Shown piece after piece: positions 1-15,675 of a DNA stretch of 64,000 bases. Numbering within the stretch: the stretch's first letter is position 1; every line of letters begins with the position of its first letter. The DNA lies in NCBI GenBank assembly GCA_916610825.1, contig OU744449.1, positions 682,001-746,000 on the forward strand, in the 5' to 3' direction. The notes under the pieces are model-generated. The model was not told the DNA's origin. It did no database searches and saw only the letters and a list, made by a program, of their open reading frames with translations. Source of the DNA: Haliclystus octoradiatus (lineage: Eukaryota; Cnidaria; Staurozoa; Stauromedusae; Haliclystidae). A program made the position numbers and the translations under genes.

Positions 1-298
1 TCCACCGGAGACAACGTTAACAGTTTCAGGAAGTAAACCACCAGCCTACAGATAAAACATAAAAATTGAGCATTAAGAAAAATACATCCATCAATTGTGA
101 CGACATGGATTGTATTATAGGTGTCTTTGCACTTTCGTTTTACCAATATTGCATGCGCCATTACAAAACTTATCTTAATATGAAGATTTAATTTGGACAA
201 TAAGATTCAATTGCAAACTTAAGAAGGGTTAATCATATTACCTTGCGGAAAAGCCTTGCCTCTAGCAATTCACGGCGTTGAGGGTCCAGTCCCTCCAT
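1..298 (-). CDS. TLK: Tousled-like kinase, N-terminal exons (partial)
   Basis: Two exons can be read on the minus strand. The first coding exon, 298 down to 242, is 19 codons beginning MEGLDPQRRELLEARLFRK and ends at a GT donor (gtaata). The next exon, 45 down to 1, follows a good acceptor (tttatctgtag) and continues in phase as AGGLLPETVNVVSGG before the window ends. The stretch LDPQRRELLEAR closely matches the LDPRRQELLEAR block near the N-terminus of animal tousled-like kinases, as known from the family. TLKs are nuclear serine/threonine kinases that phosphorylate the histone chaperone ASF1 during S phase. The catalytic domain, which defines the family, lies outside the window, so the call rests on one short conserved block. 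The gene is head-to-head with HSD17B8, about 2.1 kb away. Confidence 0.72.
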
Positions 299-2418
299 AG
301 CGGCAACGGTGTCACCTTTCCACATTTATCATTATTTAAGATATCTACAATGCCGAAAATGTAACACACTGACATGCGCTGGCTACGATGCCAAACGCAT
401 TGCAAACCTGAAATAGACGATAAAAAGATAATTTAGAAATGCGCTACATAAATTTATATTATTTTATTATTGTTATACAAAGCGAAGTATTTTAAACAAT
501 TGAAGAGCTTCATCTCTAGAATTTCACAAAAGGCTCGATCATATCAATATTGCATATATCTGAAAGTAGAATTGTTTTCACTTCCTCTTTGGACAAATTA
601 AAGATTTTGTAATCAAAACTTTTTATTCCTGAGTGCATGCAGCAGTCTGCGAAACATGTGTGTCATACCTAGCCATTCGTATTAACCTATTGGTCAAAGG
701 GCTCGCTCTATACCCTCACAAAAGATCTTTCTATGCCCCACACCACAACCAGGGTTCAACAAAAGTGGCAATCCTAGATCCCAGGAGGGAGGCTGGAGCA
801 AATTCAGAAGAAAATGTTGAAAATCTGTTAAGATTGCGGGAATGCTAAATCTTTTGTCGGACACTGCCCCCCTCCTCATTGTTTGGGCCAGCAATTCAAC
901 ATTACTTTCTGTCCATGCAGCATTGATAATCTACTAGATTTGATCTTGCCCAAGTTAACGAGAATTCCTAGCATTAATAGCGTATGTGCGTGAAAGGCTG
1001 GAAAAGACATTCAAAGTGATGGCAGAAATTAACGTGTAGCAACATGTACGTGATTCGGAGATCTACTATTAATTTGAGGCAAAATTAATTATAGACATAA
1101 TTTTTATCACAGATTATTGAAATCTTGAAAGTTTCAACATAAAAGGGTCAGCAATATATGTATATTATATTGTAACTAACTATAGAAAGTTCCAAAATTT
1201 TACAGATGAAATTAAAGCTCGAAAGTATGTAAACATACAAGCAGGAGACTGGTTAAAATTGCAGTTTAAAATAAAAAAGGTTGAAATATCAACAACAGTG
1301 TCTTGTAATATGCAAGTTGTAATGACTCTACATTTGATCACAGCATGACACATGACTCAATCTCAATATGTCCTAAAGTTAATTTTGTATCATTAATATA
1401 GGATCCAGCAGTGTTCACCAGTAGATACATCTAGCTGAAAAGCAAACATATATGCATGTCACAGATAAAAGATAGATTGTACTGTGGGATTATTGCTTAT
1501 AGCAATGCGTCACAAATAACTCAAAGCAAGCAAACGACGATAAACGACAATATTGTCAACAAGATCTTAGACGTTTTAAAAGTGATAACAACAAGGAAAC
1601 CACACAACAAACATAAACATATAAATTAGAACTACATTTGGCTAAACTTTGAACTGAAAGCACATGGAAATGACGTTAATAAACAACCAATAATCGACAT
1701 AAAACAGTTTGTTACAACATACAAAAATTAGAGTTTAAAACGTGCTGAGCAAATCCGCCTTGGATAATTTCATAAAACTCTAGAGACAACCAGAAAGTAA
1801 CCAATATTTGGGATGATACTCTGCTTTAGTAGAAAAGTCAATCAATTGTAAAATCTAACAAAACAACTAGTGAAAAGTGAAAGAATTTGTGAAGCAGTCG
1901 TGTCAATTAAGATGGCGGTGGGACGAAGCAGGTCGAAAAGACGATGGATAATAGAGACATCAAATTCCAACAAAAACAACTTCAGATACATGATCAAAGC
2001 GCAAGGGTATAATAAATACACAGACATGAGCCAGAAAGATATTTTATAACAATGCAATACCAGGCGTGGCAACAAACATCGTTGAATGTTATCGAAAAAG
2101 GTAACCCCCGTTTGTTCCCTTGGACACTACCCTATCTCTACCTCTTTAAAGACTGACCCCCTTTAGCGGTAAAATAAAATTTAGCCAAGCAGATTTGATA
2201 ATAAGAATTATTAATATCAAATGATAACTTACCCTAGATATTTAGATGTAAAATAGACTGGGATTAATCAAGTTTTTAACTTCGACAGCGGGGTCTTTAC
2301 CTCATCGAGCATTCAATGTGTGTGTGTGTGCCTCTTGCCTCTCTCTGGGTCAAATACGAAATTGTTCACTAGTACTCTGCAGCAAAGAGAGATCTGGTAG
2401 TTGGTTTGTGATTGCATA
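299..2418. other. Intergenic region between TLK and HSD17B8
   Basis: This 2.1-kb AT-rich stretch separates two divergent genes. No conserved coding exon was found on either strand; the short open frames at 633-894 and 1842-2075 lack splice context and resemble nothing recognised. A short TG run lies near 2320. Promoters for both genes must lie here but no clear core element could be singled out. Confidence 0.5.
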
Positions 2419-5400
2419 ATGGCCGCTCGCAACTCACTCAAACTACTTGACAAAGTAGCTATCGTGACTGGTACGTTGTTATACCGATGATTTGAATGTG
2501 ATATGTCTTAGTTTACATCAGCATGTTTCATCTTGCATTTCAAAGTTATATTTTAGCTAATGTTTACTTTTATTCTGTTGCTTCTCTATGCAAACAAAGG
2601 CAGGAGCAAATGGCATTTTATCAAAATTGTGACTTATAGGCTAATTATTTCAGCAGTTAAATTCATAATGAGTACTAGTGAAGTGAGATCATTGTAAGAT
2701 TGGACATTCTAAACAAATTACGTGCATCCGATGTTAGCGAGTCTAGATTAAGCAACTTTGAGACACTCTATTGGGTCAACTTTATTCAGCTTATGTCGTA
2801 TGACGCCGTGCTTAGAAATGCTTTAGGATCTAGTTATTGGCCCAAAGTTTGACAACCTAGACTGGAAAGTTTGTTGTGCGTGCCTGAGATCTCAGACACG
2901 CAGCATACTTTCCTAGATAGGATTTTAGCTAAATTTAATTAAATCTGTGCGTAAATTGCAATATTTTCAATCTTGTTGCTCAGACTGCAGGGTTTGCTGT
3001 CTGCGGCCCAGTCCGCAAGTAATGGCAATCTCGACAAGATCTCAGGGGCGGCAGCACCAAAAAAGTTAAGAACCGGGCGGCAATTGATAAAATTTGACTC
3101 CAGGGGCGCCAAAATCCATAATTTCAAAAATTAAGAAGAAAATGACAAAAAATTCAATTTAACAGCCAATTTTCTATGAAAATTGCAGCTTCAGAGGGGC
3201 GGCAAAGGCGAAAAAAATGTTTCTCTCCGATGCACAGCTGCCACGCTTTGCAGACCAATCTGCGGCTAAGATCTTAGCTGCAGAACAAAAATTTCAATTT
3301 GATCTGGGCCATTTCTGCAGAACAGGAGAAAAGTAGCAAAAACGGTGCTTCCAGCCGAACAAAAATATGATTTGAAAATTTATTAGCCGCACAAATTACA
3401 AACCCTGCAGTCTGACTTGTTGCCAACCGCCCAACTTCAAAAACTTCCCCTGCTGCTTTCTGTCAGTTTTAAAGTTTTACGACAGGGTCGACCCTGAAAA
3501 AATCTGTTATAGCACCTGCTGGTGAATCCATATTCCTCAACGTCCCCTGGATTTTGTTGAAACGCTCCTTTCTCTTCAAACTTGCCTCTCCGTCCAAAAT
3601 CGCACATCAGCATCAGATGTACTTCTGAGGGATTGAAACTTCTTTGTTGACAACAATTTGATATAAAAGTAATTCAGTCAGTAACACCCTACTGAAGGCC
3701 CCCTACCACTCCTCTATTTTTATAAGAGTGGCTCTTTCGCTGAGAGCAATGATTGTAAATGCTCTTTACTGATCCCAGCCGCGCTACTGCAAATCAATTT
3801 CAACAGATTTCATGGCACATTGTTCTTGATTGCTAATGTGTAATGATGTGCCACAGTTACTCACAATGCTATTTCCTCTGGACCATTCCATCCACCATTA
3901 ATTAAATAGTATTCAATTGATGTTTTAGATAAAATCAAAATTGAGTTGACCAGTCTGAGGATTTGACCTACAGCCAATCACATTTTCGTACTTCAAGTTC
4001 ATGAACTGTTCATCTGATCAATTGATGAAACTGGTGCATGTTTTTTCCCTTCCAAGGGATTTAACAGGGATTTTTCTGACATTTCGTCGTTCGGGTTCAT
4101 GAACTGTTAATGTAAAGCTTCATAAAAGTTTGCCATTTCATTGAACTTGTGAACTTATTTAGCAGGAAATGTGGCAGTCCTTCTGTATGTTCCTTAGAGG
4201 TTCTGACTGGGAATGCCCTCCCATCGCCCCATATTTCCCACATTAAATGCGAAAATCCAATTTCAAACATTATAACTATTTCCTTTTAATTTCATCTTGC
4301 TTTTTTTACATTCACCAGGTTCTGCCAGTGGAATCGGCAAAGCGGTTGCAAATTTATTTGCTCAACAAGGGGCGTCTCTAGTTTTGATAGATAAGAACAA
4401 GGATAACATTGAGGCAACTTTAAATTCGTTACCAAAAATCAATGAGCCAGGAGATAGTAACCAACGCCATGTTGCGTATTCTGTTGACGTATCCAATGCA
4501 GATGACGTATCCAACGCAATGGATAGAATCAACCAGGTGAGGTTAGCCATGCGCTGCACTGATCCTGCATGCAGACTTGTGTGCGCCATCTGCCCAATTT
4601 TGCTTCGTATCACAAATCAAAGACCAAGACATTAGAGTCAAATTTAATTTTGTTTCTACAATTTGTCATCTAACCAGATGATGACACATTGCTTATTTCT
4701 ACCAGAGGAATTGGAACCAAGACCATGCGGGCCGAATCCTAGTAACGACTACTGTTAGGCCCCAGGATAGATGTTACCATGTGATGTTACATAATTATTA
4801 TTAATGATGATAAGGACATTCTTTGGTGTTGCAACTCCAAGTTTCACACTATTAAACTATAACCAGAAAATAAATAATAGATGTTACATAATTCTTACAC
4901 ATCGTACGTAAACATTACCAAGATCGTTTTCGTTTTAGGACTTATCTACATCGGCACATGTTTTGGTGAACTGCGCAGGAGTAACTGCTGATCGTCGTTT
5001 CTTAAAAATGAGCGAGGTTAATTTTGATAAAGTGATTGACATCAATCTCAAGGCGAGTGCAATCAATGTTTCAAGATCAAAATGGTTTTTCTGGCTGATT
5101 ATAACAATTTTGTTAAACTTTTTCTTATTATAGGGAACGTTTCTTACTTCTCAGTTTTTCAGTCGTCATTTCATAGAGAGGCAGTTAAAGAATGGAGCCA
5201 TTGTTAATATCTCTAGTATCGTTGGCAAGGTAACCTGCTACCTTGAAAAATCCATTTGAATTTGCAGATTCTGTTGGAGGTCTAAGATCAGTGTTGCCAT
5301 GGTGTTGCTCTCCTCTCATATTTCACTTTCTATCGCACCAAATTTCCAAAATAATTAGAAAAGTGCCGATTTCTTTTCTTGCTGTTGCATTAATTAATAA

Positions 5401-7061
5401 AATCGTTGGAGTGCATGTCGGTTACTATAGTGCAGATGAACTATCCCTCGTGTTCAAGTGTTGAACGCAAGGAGAGATGGCATTTTATTCATTGTTGTTT
5501 TTTGTGATCAGACAGGCAATATTGGACAAGTAAACTATGCTGCATCAAAGGCTGGGGTTGTTGGCCTTACAAAATCATGTGCACAAGAATTGGCCAGGTA
5601 CTAAATGAGTTATTTGAATCCCCAATTAAAGAACGGTCTCCATTCAGGAATGTGTAGACCGTTAACCTCTATTTAATCCATTATATGCCAGCGTATCTCA
5701 ATGATCACCAATCGAATTAAAATAGTCATTATGGTAGTTGTTATTGCTGCGTCATTGTTTATGTATTTATTTGCAGCCACGGAATTCGATGCAATGCCGT
5801 ATTACCTGGCTTCATTACGACACCAATGACGGACGCTGTTCCTAAACACTTTCAGGATATGGTTAGTACGCGACCCCCTTCAAAGAATGACTATACTATA
5901 TATGCTTCCCTTCCAACTAATAACTACCTTTACATATAAATGCAAAAGTATGTGTGTGTGTGTGTGCGTGTGGGGTCCAGTTTTACGCTGTTTTCTCACT
6001 TCAATTTTCAAGTTAAAAGATATTTGAGTTATATGTCATTCATTAGAATCGCTGTTTTCCAGTCGGGTTCGGACCATGGTTCGGACGGGTCTCGATTCTG
6101 TTATTTCGTTTTCTGTTTTTCACAACGAAAGATAATATAGCCTACTGTTTCACCTGTGTTGAATTATATGGCTTTTATTTTCGATGCCAAATTTAATCGG
6201 TTGTCGAATTCCAAAACACATCTGTTGTCTTTGTTTCGTTTATATATATAGCTCTACGTCACTGTATCATGCTCTCTCCCATTAATTAGTATCATTATTA
6301 ATGTATTACAAATATTATATATATAATAATATAATAATAATATTATTAATAGTATATATGTCGTTCTGTTTTGATTGACAGGTTAAAGACCTTACGCCAA
6401 TGGGTACGTTCGGAGAACCGTCAGGTAATTGAAATATATTTCTGTCCAGAAATGAAGAATTCCTGCCACATAATCGTTTGTGCATATGTAGCCTTTTCAA
6501 CTGTTCTGTGTTTCGATGTGAAGAAAATGAACAAGGTCACTGCCCCATTTTCAATATAATGCTCCATGAAGACGTGAATAAATCTATAGGAGCTGTAAGC
6601 AGCATAGCATACACTTCAGGCTATGGCGTGATGCAAACAATGTACAGGACATGTTTTACGGGATGTTTCAAATGCGCAACAGGTGCATCTGCAAAATTCT
6701 ACTTCTTCTTTTGTCATCTTATTGTACTTCCGATTAATTTGTCTTTTTGAGTCAGCCATCAGATTGTCGTTGTCGCTAATATATCAAACCCCTATCCCTT
6801 CGCCTATCGACCATTTGACGTTGTGAGCAATAAACATGTATCACAACATCAGGTCAAAATTAAACAGATTCTATTTTCTGCGATTATAGATATTGCCGAA
6901 ACATGTTTGTTTCTGGTGAGTGACTCAAGCCGATTTATCACGGGCGCAACAATCGAGGTCACAGGTAACGCCTAACACGTAATTGATATTCTCACCCGGG
7001 ATGGGTGCATAGATTTATTTTTTACATTGTAATTTAAATTGCAGGTGGACTGAGTATGTAG
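2419..7061 (+). CDS. HSD17B8: Estradiol 17-beta-dehydrogenase 8 / 3-ketoacyl-ACP reductase subunit (SDR family)
   Basis: Nine exons join in phase: 2419-2470, 4319-4536, 4939-5052, 5134-5229, 5512-5597, 5777-5861, 6382-6424, 6890-6964, 7045-7061. They give 261 residues, the length of the human protein. The product is a classical short-chain dehydrogenase. The nucleotide-binding TGSASGIG is split by the first intron, NCAG follows, and the catalytic Ser156, Tyr169 and Lys173 sit in VNISS and YAASK. The C-terminal [14 protein letters not shown] is typical of the family. In animals HSD17B8 pairs with CBR4 in mitochondrial fatty-acid synthesis and can oxidise estradiol. The third intron appears to be GC-AG (gcgagt donor at 5053), because no GT donor keeps phase there. 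The start is the first ATG of the frame. A large first intron carries a SINE and other repeats. Confidence 0.95.
3011..3255. repeat. Dispersed GGCGGCA-rich element, copy 1
   Basis: This stretch in HSD17B8 intron 1 aligns at both ends with 16086-16247. Both copies begin GTCYGCAA, share an AGATCT/CGATCTT-type block followed by GGGGCGGCA, and end in CAGCTGCCAYGCTTTGCAGACC. The ends are inverted (CTGCAAAG against CTTTGCAG), so it looks like a short non-autonomous DNA element. The middle differs in length between copies. Confidence 0.6.
3841..3990 (-). repeat. tRNA-derived SINE, copy 2
   Basis: The reverse complement of this part of HSD17B8 intron 1 aligns over about 120 bases with 22975-23097 in STARD3 intron 15. 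Shared blocks include GGTCAACTCA, TTTATCT.AAACATCAA and GGATGGAATGGTCCAGAGG. The box-B region is decayed here (GGTCAAATCC), and the tRNA head is not clearly kept. Identity looks like roughly 75 percent by eye. Confidence 0.7.
3996..4150. repeat. Repeat family D fragment in HSD17B8 intron 1
   Basis: Two AGTTCATGAACTGTTCATC / GGTTCATGAACTGTTAATG stretches about 90 bases apart, next to the SINE copy. Related to 60777-60916; limits uncertain. Confidence 0.4.
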
Positions 7062-7219
7062 CTTATGACGTGATACGGTGATCGTGGCATTGGAAGATGA
7101 GAATAATAATAATTATTGTAAGATCAATTTAAATCTAATTTTTGATTTGATGTTCAAAGCATTCTATGGTAATTTTAGTCTTTTGTTGCTGCATTCTGCA
7201 TTTTTTAATTACTCAGGGC

Positions 7220-7225
7220 AATAAA
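7220..7225 (+). terminator. Poly(A) signal of HSD17B8
   Basis: A canonical AATAAA lies about 160 bases after the HSD17B8 stop codon and is the first such signal on this strand downstream of the gene. Confidence 0.55.
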
Positions 7226-7627
7226 CATATGATATCGTCAACTAACAATGCCAGGCTATAATTTCGATGACGCCGCTTTACTCCACTGGCGCTTCCCTTT
7301 ATGGCTTGCGGTCTTACATTCGTGGAATGCTGTTCCTAAGCCCACACGTGCACTGTACAATCGCACACAACCCTCGTGTCTTCATCAATCCGTTCTCAAA
7401 TTCCTAAGAGTATTACTTCATCAGCAAGGCCAAGTAATATAATATTGCTTGTTATAAGACTCCACAAGTCTCTCAAGAACCTAAAGGAGGCTAGAATGTT
7501 AACCAATGGACGAGATTAATAAAACGAGATTCCATTCAAGAATTTAATTGATAAAAAACTCGCAACGATTACGAATAACAGAATTCAATGATTTCTGGAT
7601 GTCAGTCAAACAAACAATCATGCTGAT

Positions 7628-9806
<2,179 letters not shown>

Positions 9807-9875
9807 GGTTGCTGCTTATTTGTGAAAAGTGAGGATCGATTGATAAACGCCTTGTATTCTGCTATCTTTTGCTGC

Positions 9876-9905
9876 GAGAAGAGTAACGTTCCTTTCCCAG
9901 CCGTC
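9876..9905 (-). promoter_or_regulatory. Conserved 5' leader block, alpha-tubulin copy 1
   Basis: About 70 bases upstream of the ATG, a block around GAGTAACGTTCCTTTC is shared almost base for base with 14881-14909 at the same distance from the second tubulin ATG. It is probably part of the 5' leader or core promoter. Confidence 0.55.
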
Positions 9906-10014
9906 GAAGATGAATGCGAGCAAAGTTGTTAGGTTGCAAATATAATCATGTAGGTGTTGCCTTGCCGTAAGATCAGGCATTTTTATTGGCTGAAAAAACA
10001 AAACACGGCCAATC

Positions 10015-10038
10015 GTATTATCAGCTGTCATTCGGGCG
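10015..10038 (-). promoter_or_regulatory. Shared 24-base upstream element, alpha-tubulin copy 1
   Basis: A 24-base stretch, identical to 15024-15047, lies about 210 bases upstream of the ATG. It contains the E-box CAGCTG within TCAGCTGTCATTCGGGCG. CCAAT motifs occur between it and the gene in both copies. Being perfect inside otherwise diverged flanks makes it a strong candidate proximal promoter element. Confidence 0.55.
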
Positions 10039-10970
10039 CGAAATTTGATTGTTTACAGGGAGCTGGGGCCTAGCTTTGAGTTGCGCTCTGTTTAATCCTT
10101 TAAAGATTCTCAGATTTGATTGGCTGAGAAGGACAAGGAGTGACAGCGCCCAAAAGATATTTTGAAAAGGGATTAGTGATACTGTATCAGCATCAGTTGT
10201 TGATAACTGGGCGTCGTCCTGGTAACGGATCAGCTGATATACATTTACAAAGAAAAGAAGCTCATTTGTCTTTTGTAATCTCACAATGAATTATCATGGG
10301 AAAATGCAACCTTCAATGGTGGTTGGCTCGACGCTTGGAGAGTTCACCAGGCGTGTCGCTTTAAAGCAACATCAAAAATTTCATTCATCACACAATTCGG
10401 AGCAATTCACATTAGGCGTGAAACCAAAAGTGGTAAACCGTTACGATTAAGTCGAGGATTAATTACAAAACCGAATTGGCTTGACTCTATAATTAATATT
10501 TGTATCGAACTGGAAATTGGATTGAAACATTGAGCAAAATAGCTGAAAAAGTGCATGTATTTCAATAATATTATGACAATAATTGTTCACAATAGAAACT
10601 TCCAAATTGACAGTACCAGAAAATAGTTTCGTTTGCTGGAGTTCTGAAAGCGATCCAAATCCTTCAAATTTACTAAACTGTCATAACAATCACTGCGCAG
10701 ATGTAATATAAAATACAATCAGACTTATCTAACATCCTACTAGTGTCCTGTAACTTTTGCCTGCTTGCAACTCCTAGTTTAGCCTCTTTTTATTTGAACC
10801 TCATTTTCAAAGCACATTTACATTCATGACGTTATTCAAAAATCAGCCATAACTTAGTAATTCTTTAAATTTGTTCTAAACTGTGGATACATGTCATTTA
10901 AGTATGACCTAAATTGCACCTTCGTGAACATCATCTTAAATTAAAAGCTTAATAATGCAAAATCTTGATA

Positions 10971-11139
10971 CAGTCGAACTTGCTTAATATCCCCCCTCTG
11001 GTACAGATGAAAAGCGGGACATTAAGCGAGGTAGGAATATGAGAGTTTGTATGGAGAAAAGAAAATAGAAATCAGTTTTATGCAGGGATATTAAGCAAGG
11101 TGAGACATTAAAAGAGGGGATATTAACCGAGTTTGACTG
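10971..11139. mobile_element. MITE with TA target duplication (family B)
   Basis: The element starts CAGTCGAACTTGCTTAATAT and ends with the inverse of CAGTCAAACTCGGTTAATAT, giving terminal inverted repeats of about 26 bases with a few mismatches. TA flanks both sides (10969-10970, 11140-11141). At 169 bases with no coding capacity it is a non-autonomous element of Tc1/mariner-like style. The superfamily is inferred only from the TA duplication. Confidence 0.75.
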
Positions 11140-11751
11140 TACAACCAAGCATTTCTTTATGTCACCTTGCAATACTATTATGATTGAATGCCTTTGCCAA
11201 AAGATATTGCCAGCTCTAAGAACATGGAAATTTTCAAAATGATTTAGATCATATTGATTTATCATGTTTTGGTAAAATATAATAAAAATTAAAAATAATA
11301 ATAAATCTATTTCCTATATGTGTCTATGTATAAAGTAATTGTATGATAACGAATAAGTAAAAATAAATAAATAAATAGAATCATATATAAATTAACCAGA
11401 AGTCATTTACATTCACTGCAATCAATCAATAGTGACGAGGGTTTAAGAGCTACACTCCATCGATCATGTGTTCAAGGGGTTTCTCTGTAGGTACGCAGTT
11501 TAGAAGATATGACACTGATGACAGGCTCATACAGCGAAAAGATTCAAAAGGACATTCGAAAGAAGATTGAGATCCAATGCATATTTGTACCCATAGATCC
11601 CTAAATCCAAAACATTAGGAAATGCATATTGAATTATCTGCCATTATAAATAATAAATTTGTTCAAATAATCAATAAGTTAGCATATAATCTGTAGCTTA
11701 ATTATTTTCAACATCCCTCGAATATTGCAGTATAGGACTTGATACTCAATT

Positions 11752-11900
11752 CAATTCAATTTATTTAAATTCCTCGTTTCTGACTGAACAATTATGCACA
11801 GTTGCCTCAAAGGCATGTTTTATTAGAAACCGAGGTTGCAAACGATTGCAAAAAAATGTGCTAAAACAATATTTTAAATGATAGATGTTAAATAGTACAT
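11752..11900 (-). mobile_element. LINE/SINE-like 3' tail remnant
   Basis: Read on the minus strand the stretch ends AAATAAATTGAATTGAATTG, the kind of short simple-repeat tail seen at the 3' ends of several non-LTR retrotransposon groups. No coding frame of a reverse transcriptase is visible upstream, so the boundaries are approximate. Confidence 0.4.
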
Positions 11901-12704
11901 TTAGTATATTAGTCTTCTATATCTTGTCCATTTAAATAATAATAAAATAATAATAATAATCAGACATGAGAATTCAAATTTCAAAAGTAGCCTGAAATCC
12001 AGGATAGATTGATAAATTTTAATCGATTTCAATGGCAAAAAGCAATAACTAGAGTTTCACAAAGAACAAAATAGTCTGAAATCTGCCAAAAGTCTGAAAA
12101 TTATCATGTCTGAATAATAAAAACAGTGTAATAAAATATAGTACGTAATAGTGTTTTTTATTTAACGTAGCTATGGTGAAATGACGGTAATTTAATGTTA
12201 TTCAATTAAGATCTCAGTAGTGCCTTTATGGTTTTATTGTTTTCTGTAACATATTTTATACATAACGTATTATAAATTCTAGGTCCTGTGAACTTCATCG
12301 AGTTTCTAGGCTTTCTATCAACGTATGTTTGATGTTACTTTTATATCCCTGCGTTTCGAGGCTCTGGTTTTTCCACGAGATATTGTATGGAATATTTCCG
12401 AAATGTATTTTGGTACTTTTCGTTCTTTATTTAGTGCCAGCATAATTATATGGCTGCTCGAAAGTTGTTTTGTCTGAGGGTTGGTTGTTTTAACCTAATA
12501 TTTCGAAGCATAGCTGTTACAGAATATCAAAGTGAGTAACTATAGCAACTAAACATGCAGTCACACGAGTAAAAAGAAGTTGGATTCGATATAATCATAG
12601 CTTTACTATTCTTTCATTTTCAACGACAATGGATTAATTAACATAATTATACATGATCAGCAAACCGGGTTTGAGTTTAGCAACACAACTGATTCAACTT
12701 TGAT

Positions 12705-14808
<2,104 letters not shown>

Positions 14809-14880
14809 GATTGTTTATTGATGTATCTGTGAAAAGCGATGGAGAAATGAAACCACAATTATTCTGTAATCTTTGGCTGG

Positions 14881-14909
14881 GAGAAGAGTAACGTTCCTTT
14901 CTCAGCCGT
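14881..14909 (-). promoter_or_regulatory. Conserved 5' leader block, alpha-tubulin copy 2
   Basis: This matches 9876-9905 around GAGTAACGTTCCTTTC, 73 bases upstream of the ATG of this copy, against 70 in the other. Confidence 0.55.
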
Positions 14910-15023
14910 AGAGTTGAATGAGGACAAAGTTGAGCGCGCGGAAGATATAAGGTGTAGTGGGAGTTGCCGGGCTATTAGAAACCATGCAAGCTCATTGGTC
15001 AGAATAACAATACGCAGTCAGTG

Positions 15024-15047
15024 GTATTATCAGCTGTCATTCGGGCG
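15024..15047 (-). promoter_or_regulatory. Shared 24-base upstream element, alpha-tubulin copy 2
   Basis: Identical to 10015-10038, at 216 bases upstream of the ATG against 209 in copy 1. It contains the CAGCTG E-box and the GTCATTCGGGCG extension; a CCAAT box lies about 30 bases nearer the gene. Confidence 0.55.
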
Positions 15048-15675
15048 TATAATTCGGGAAGATTCTTTTGTTTTGAAATGGGTTGGTGAACAGCTTGATT
15101 TTTAATTCATTATCAAAACTCTGATCTGATTGGTTTAATAATTTTTATCGGTACATCATTTTTATTTGTGCAGACATACTATGAGATGAATAATCAAGAG
15201 ATCGACAATTGTGCAATTTTTGTGCAATGTATCTCGATAATCTCGTCCCAATCATTTGAATCAAGACGCAAGAAAACTCATCATTCCTGATAGATCGTAG
15301 CGATTCAGTCATGTCCATGATTGACATTTTATTTTACGCCATAGGTACATAATGCGCTTCTAAATATGGAAACATTTCCTTCCCGCAAATGCAAACAATT
15401 TTCGGGTAATATAATGATACGTACACATTACACGCAAGTCGCAAAGGTAATCAATTAATTCAAATGCATAATTCTAATACGTGACCTGCTGGTGGGTATT
15501 TCACCCTTGACATATGTTTCTGTACTACAATTATTCTGCTATTTTTCTGTTTAATAGAGTACAGTATATTTATTTATTCTCCCAATGAAAAGAGGTCAAT
15601 TATCTCCTTTCGACAATTATAATATTATTTCTAAACTATTTACAAACACCAAATTGATAAGTTTGTTTAATAAAG
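15048..15675. other. Intergenic region, tubulin copy 2 to DNAJC9
   Basis: No gene is seen in these 630 bases. AATAAA motifs on the minus strand at 15569-15578 probably serve as the poly(A) signal for DNAJC9, about 100 bases past its stop codon. Confidence 0.45.

Larger units (their letters stand above)
10039..12704. other. Intergenic region between the tubulin genes
   Basis: About 2.7 kb, AT-rich, between the promoter of tubulin copy 1 and the 3' end of copy 2. It contains a MITE (10971-11139) and a LINE/SINE-like 3' tail (11752-11900). Apart from these no gene or conserved exon was found. Confidence 0.5.

Noticed and set aside
633-894. Small open frames on both strands upstream of HSD17B8
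   Set aside because: No conserved motif, start context or splice signals; length is within chance for this composition.
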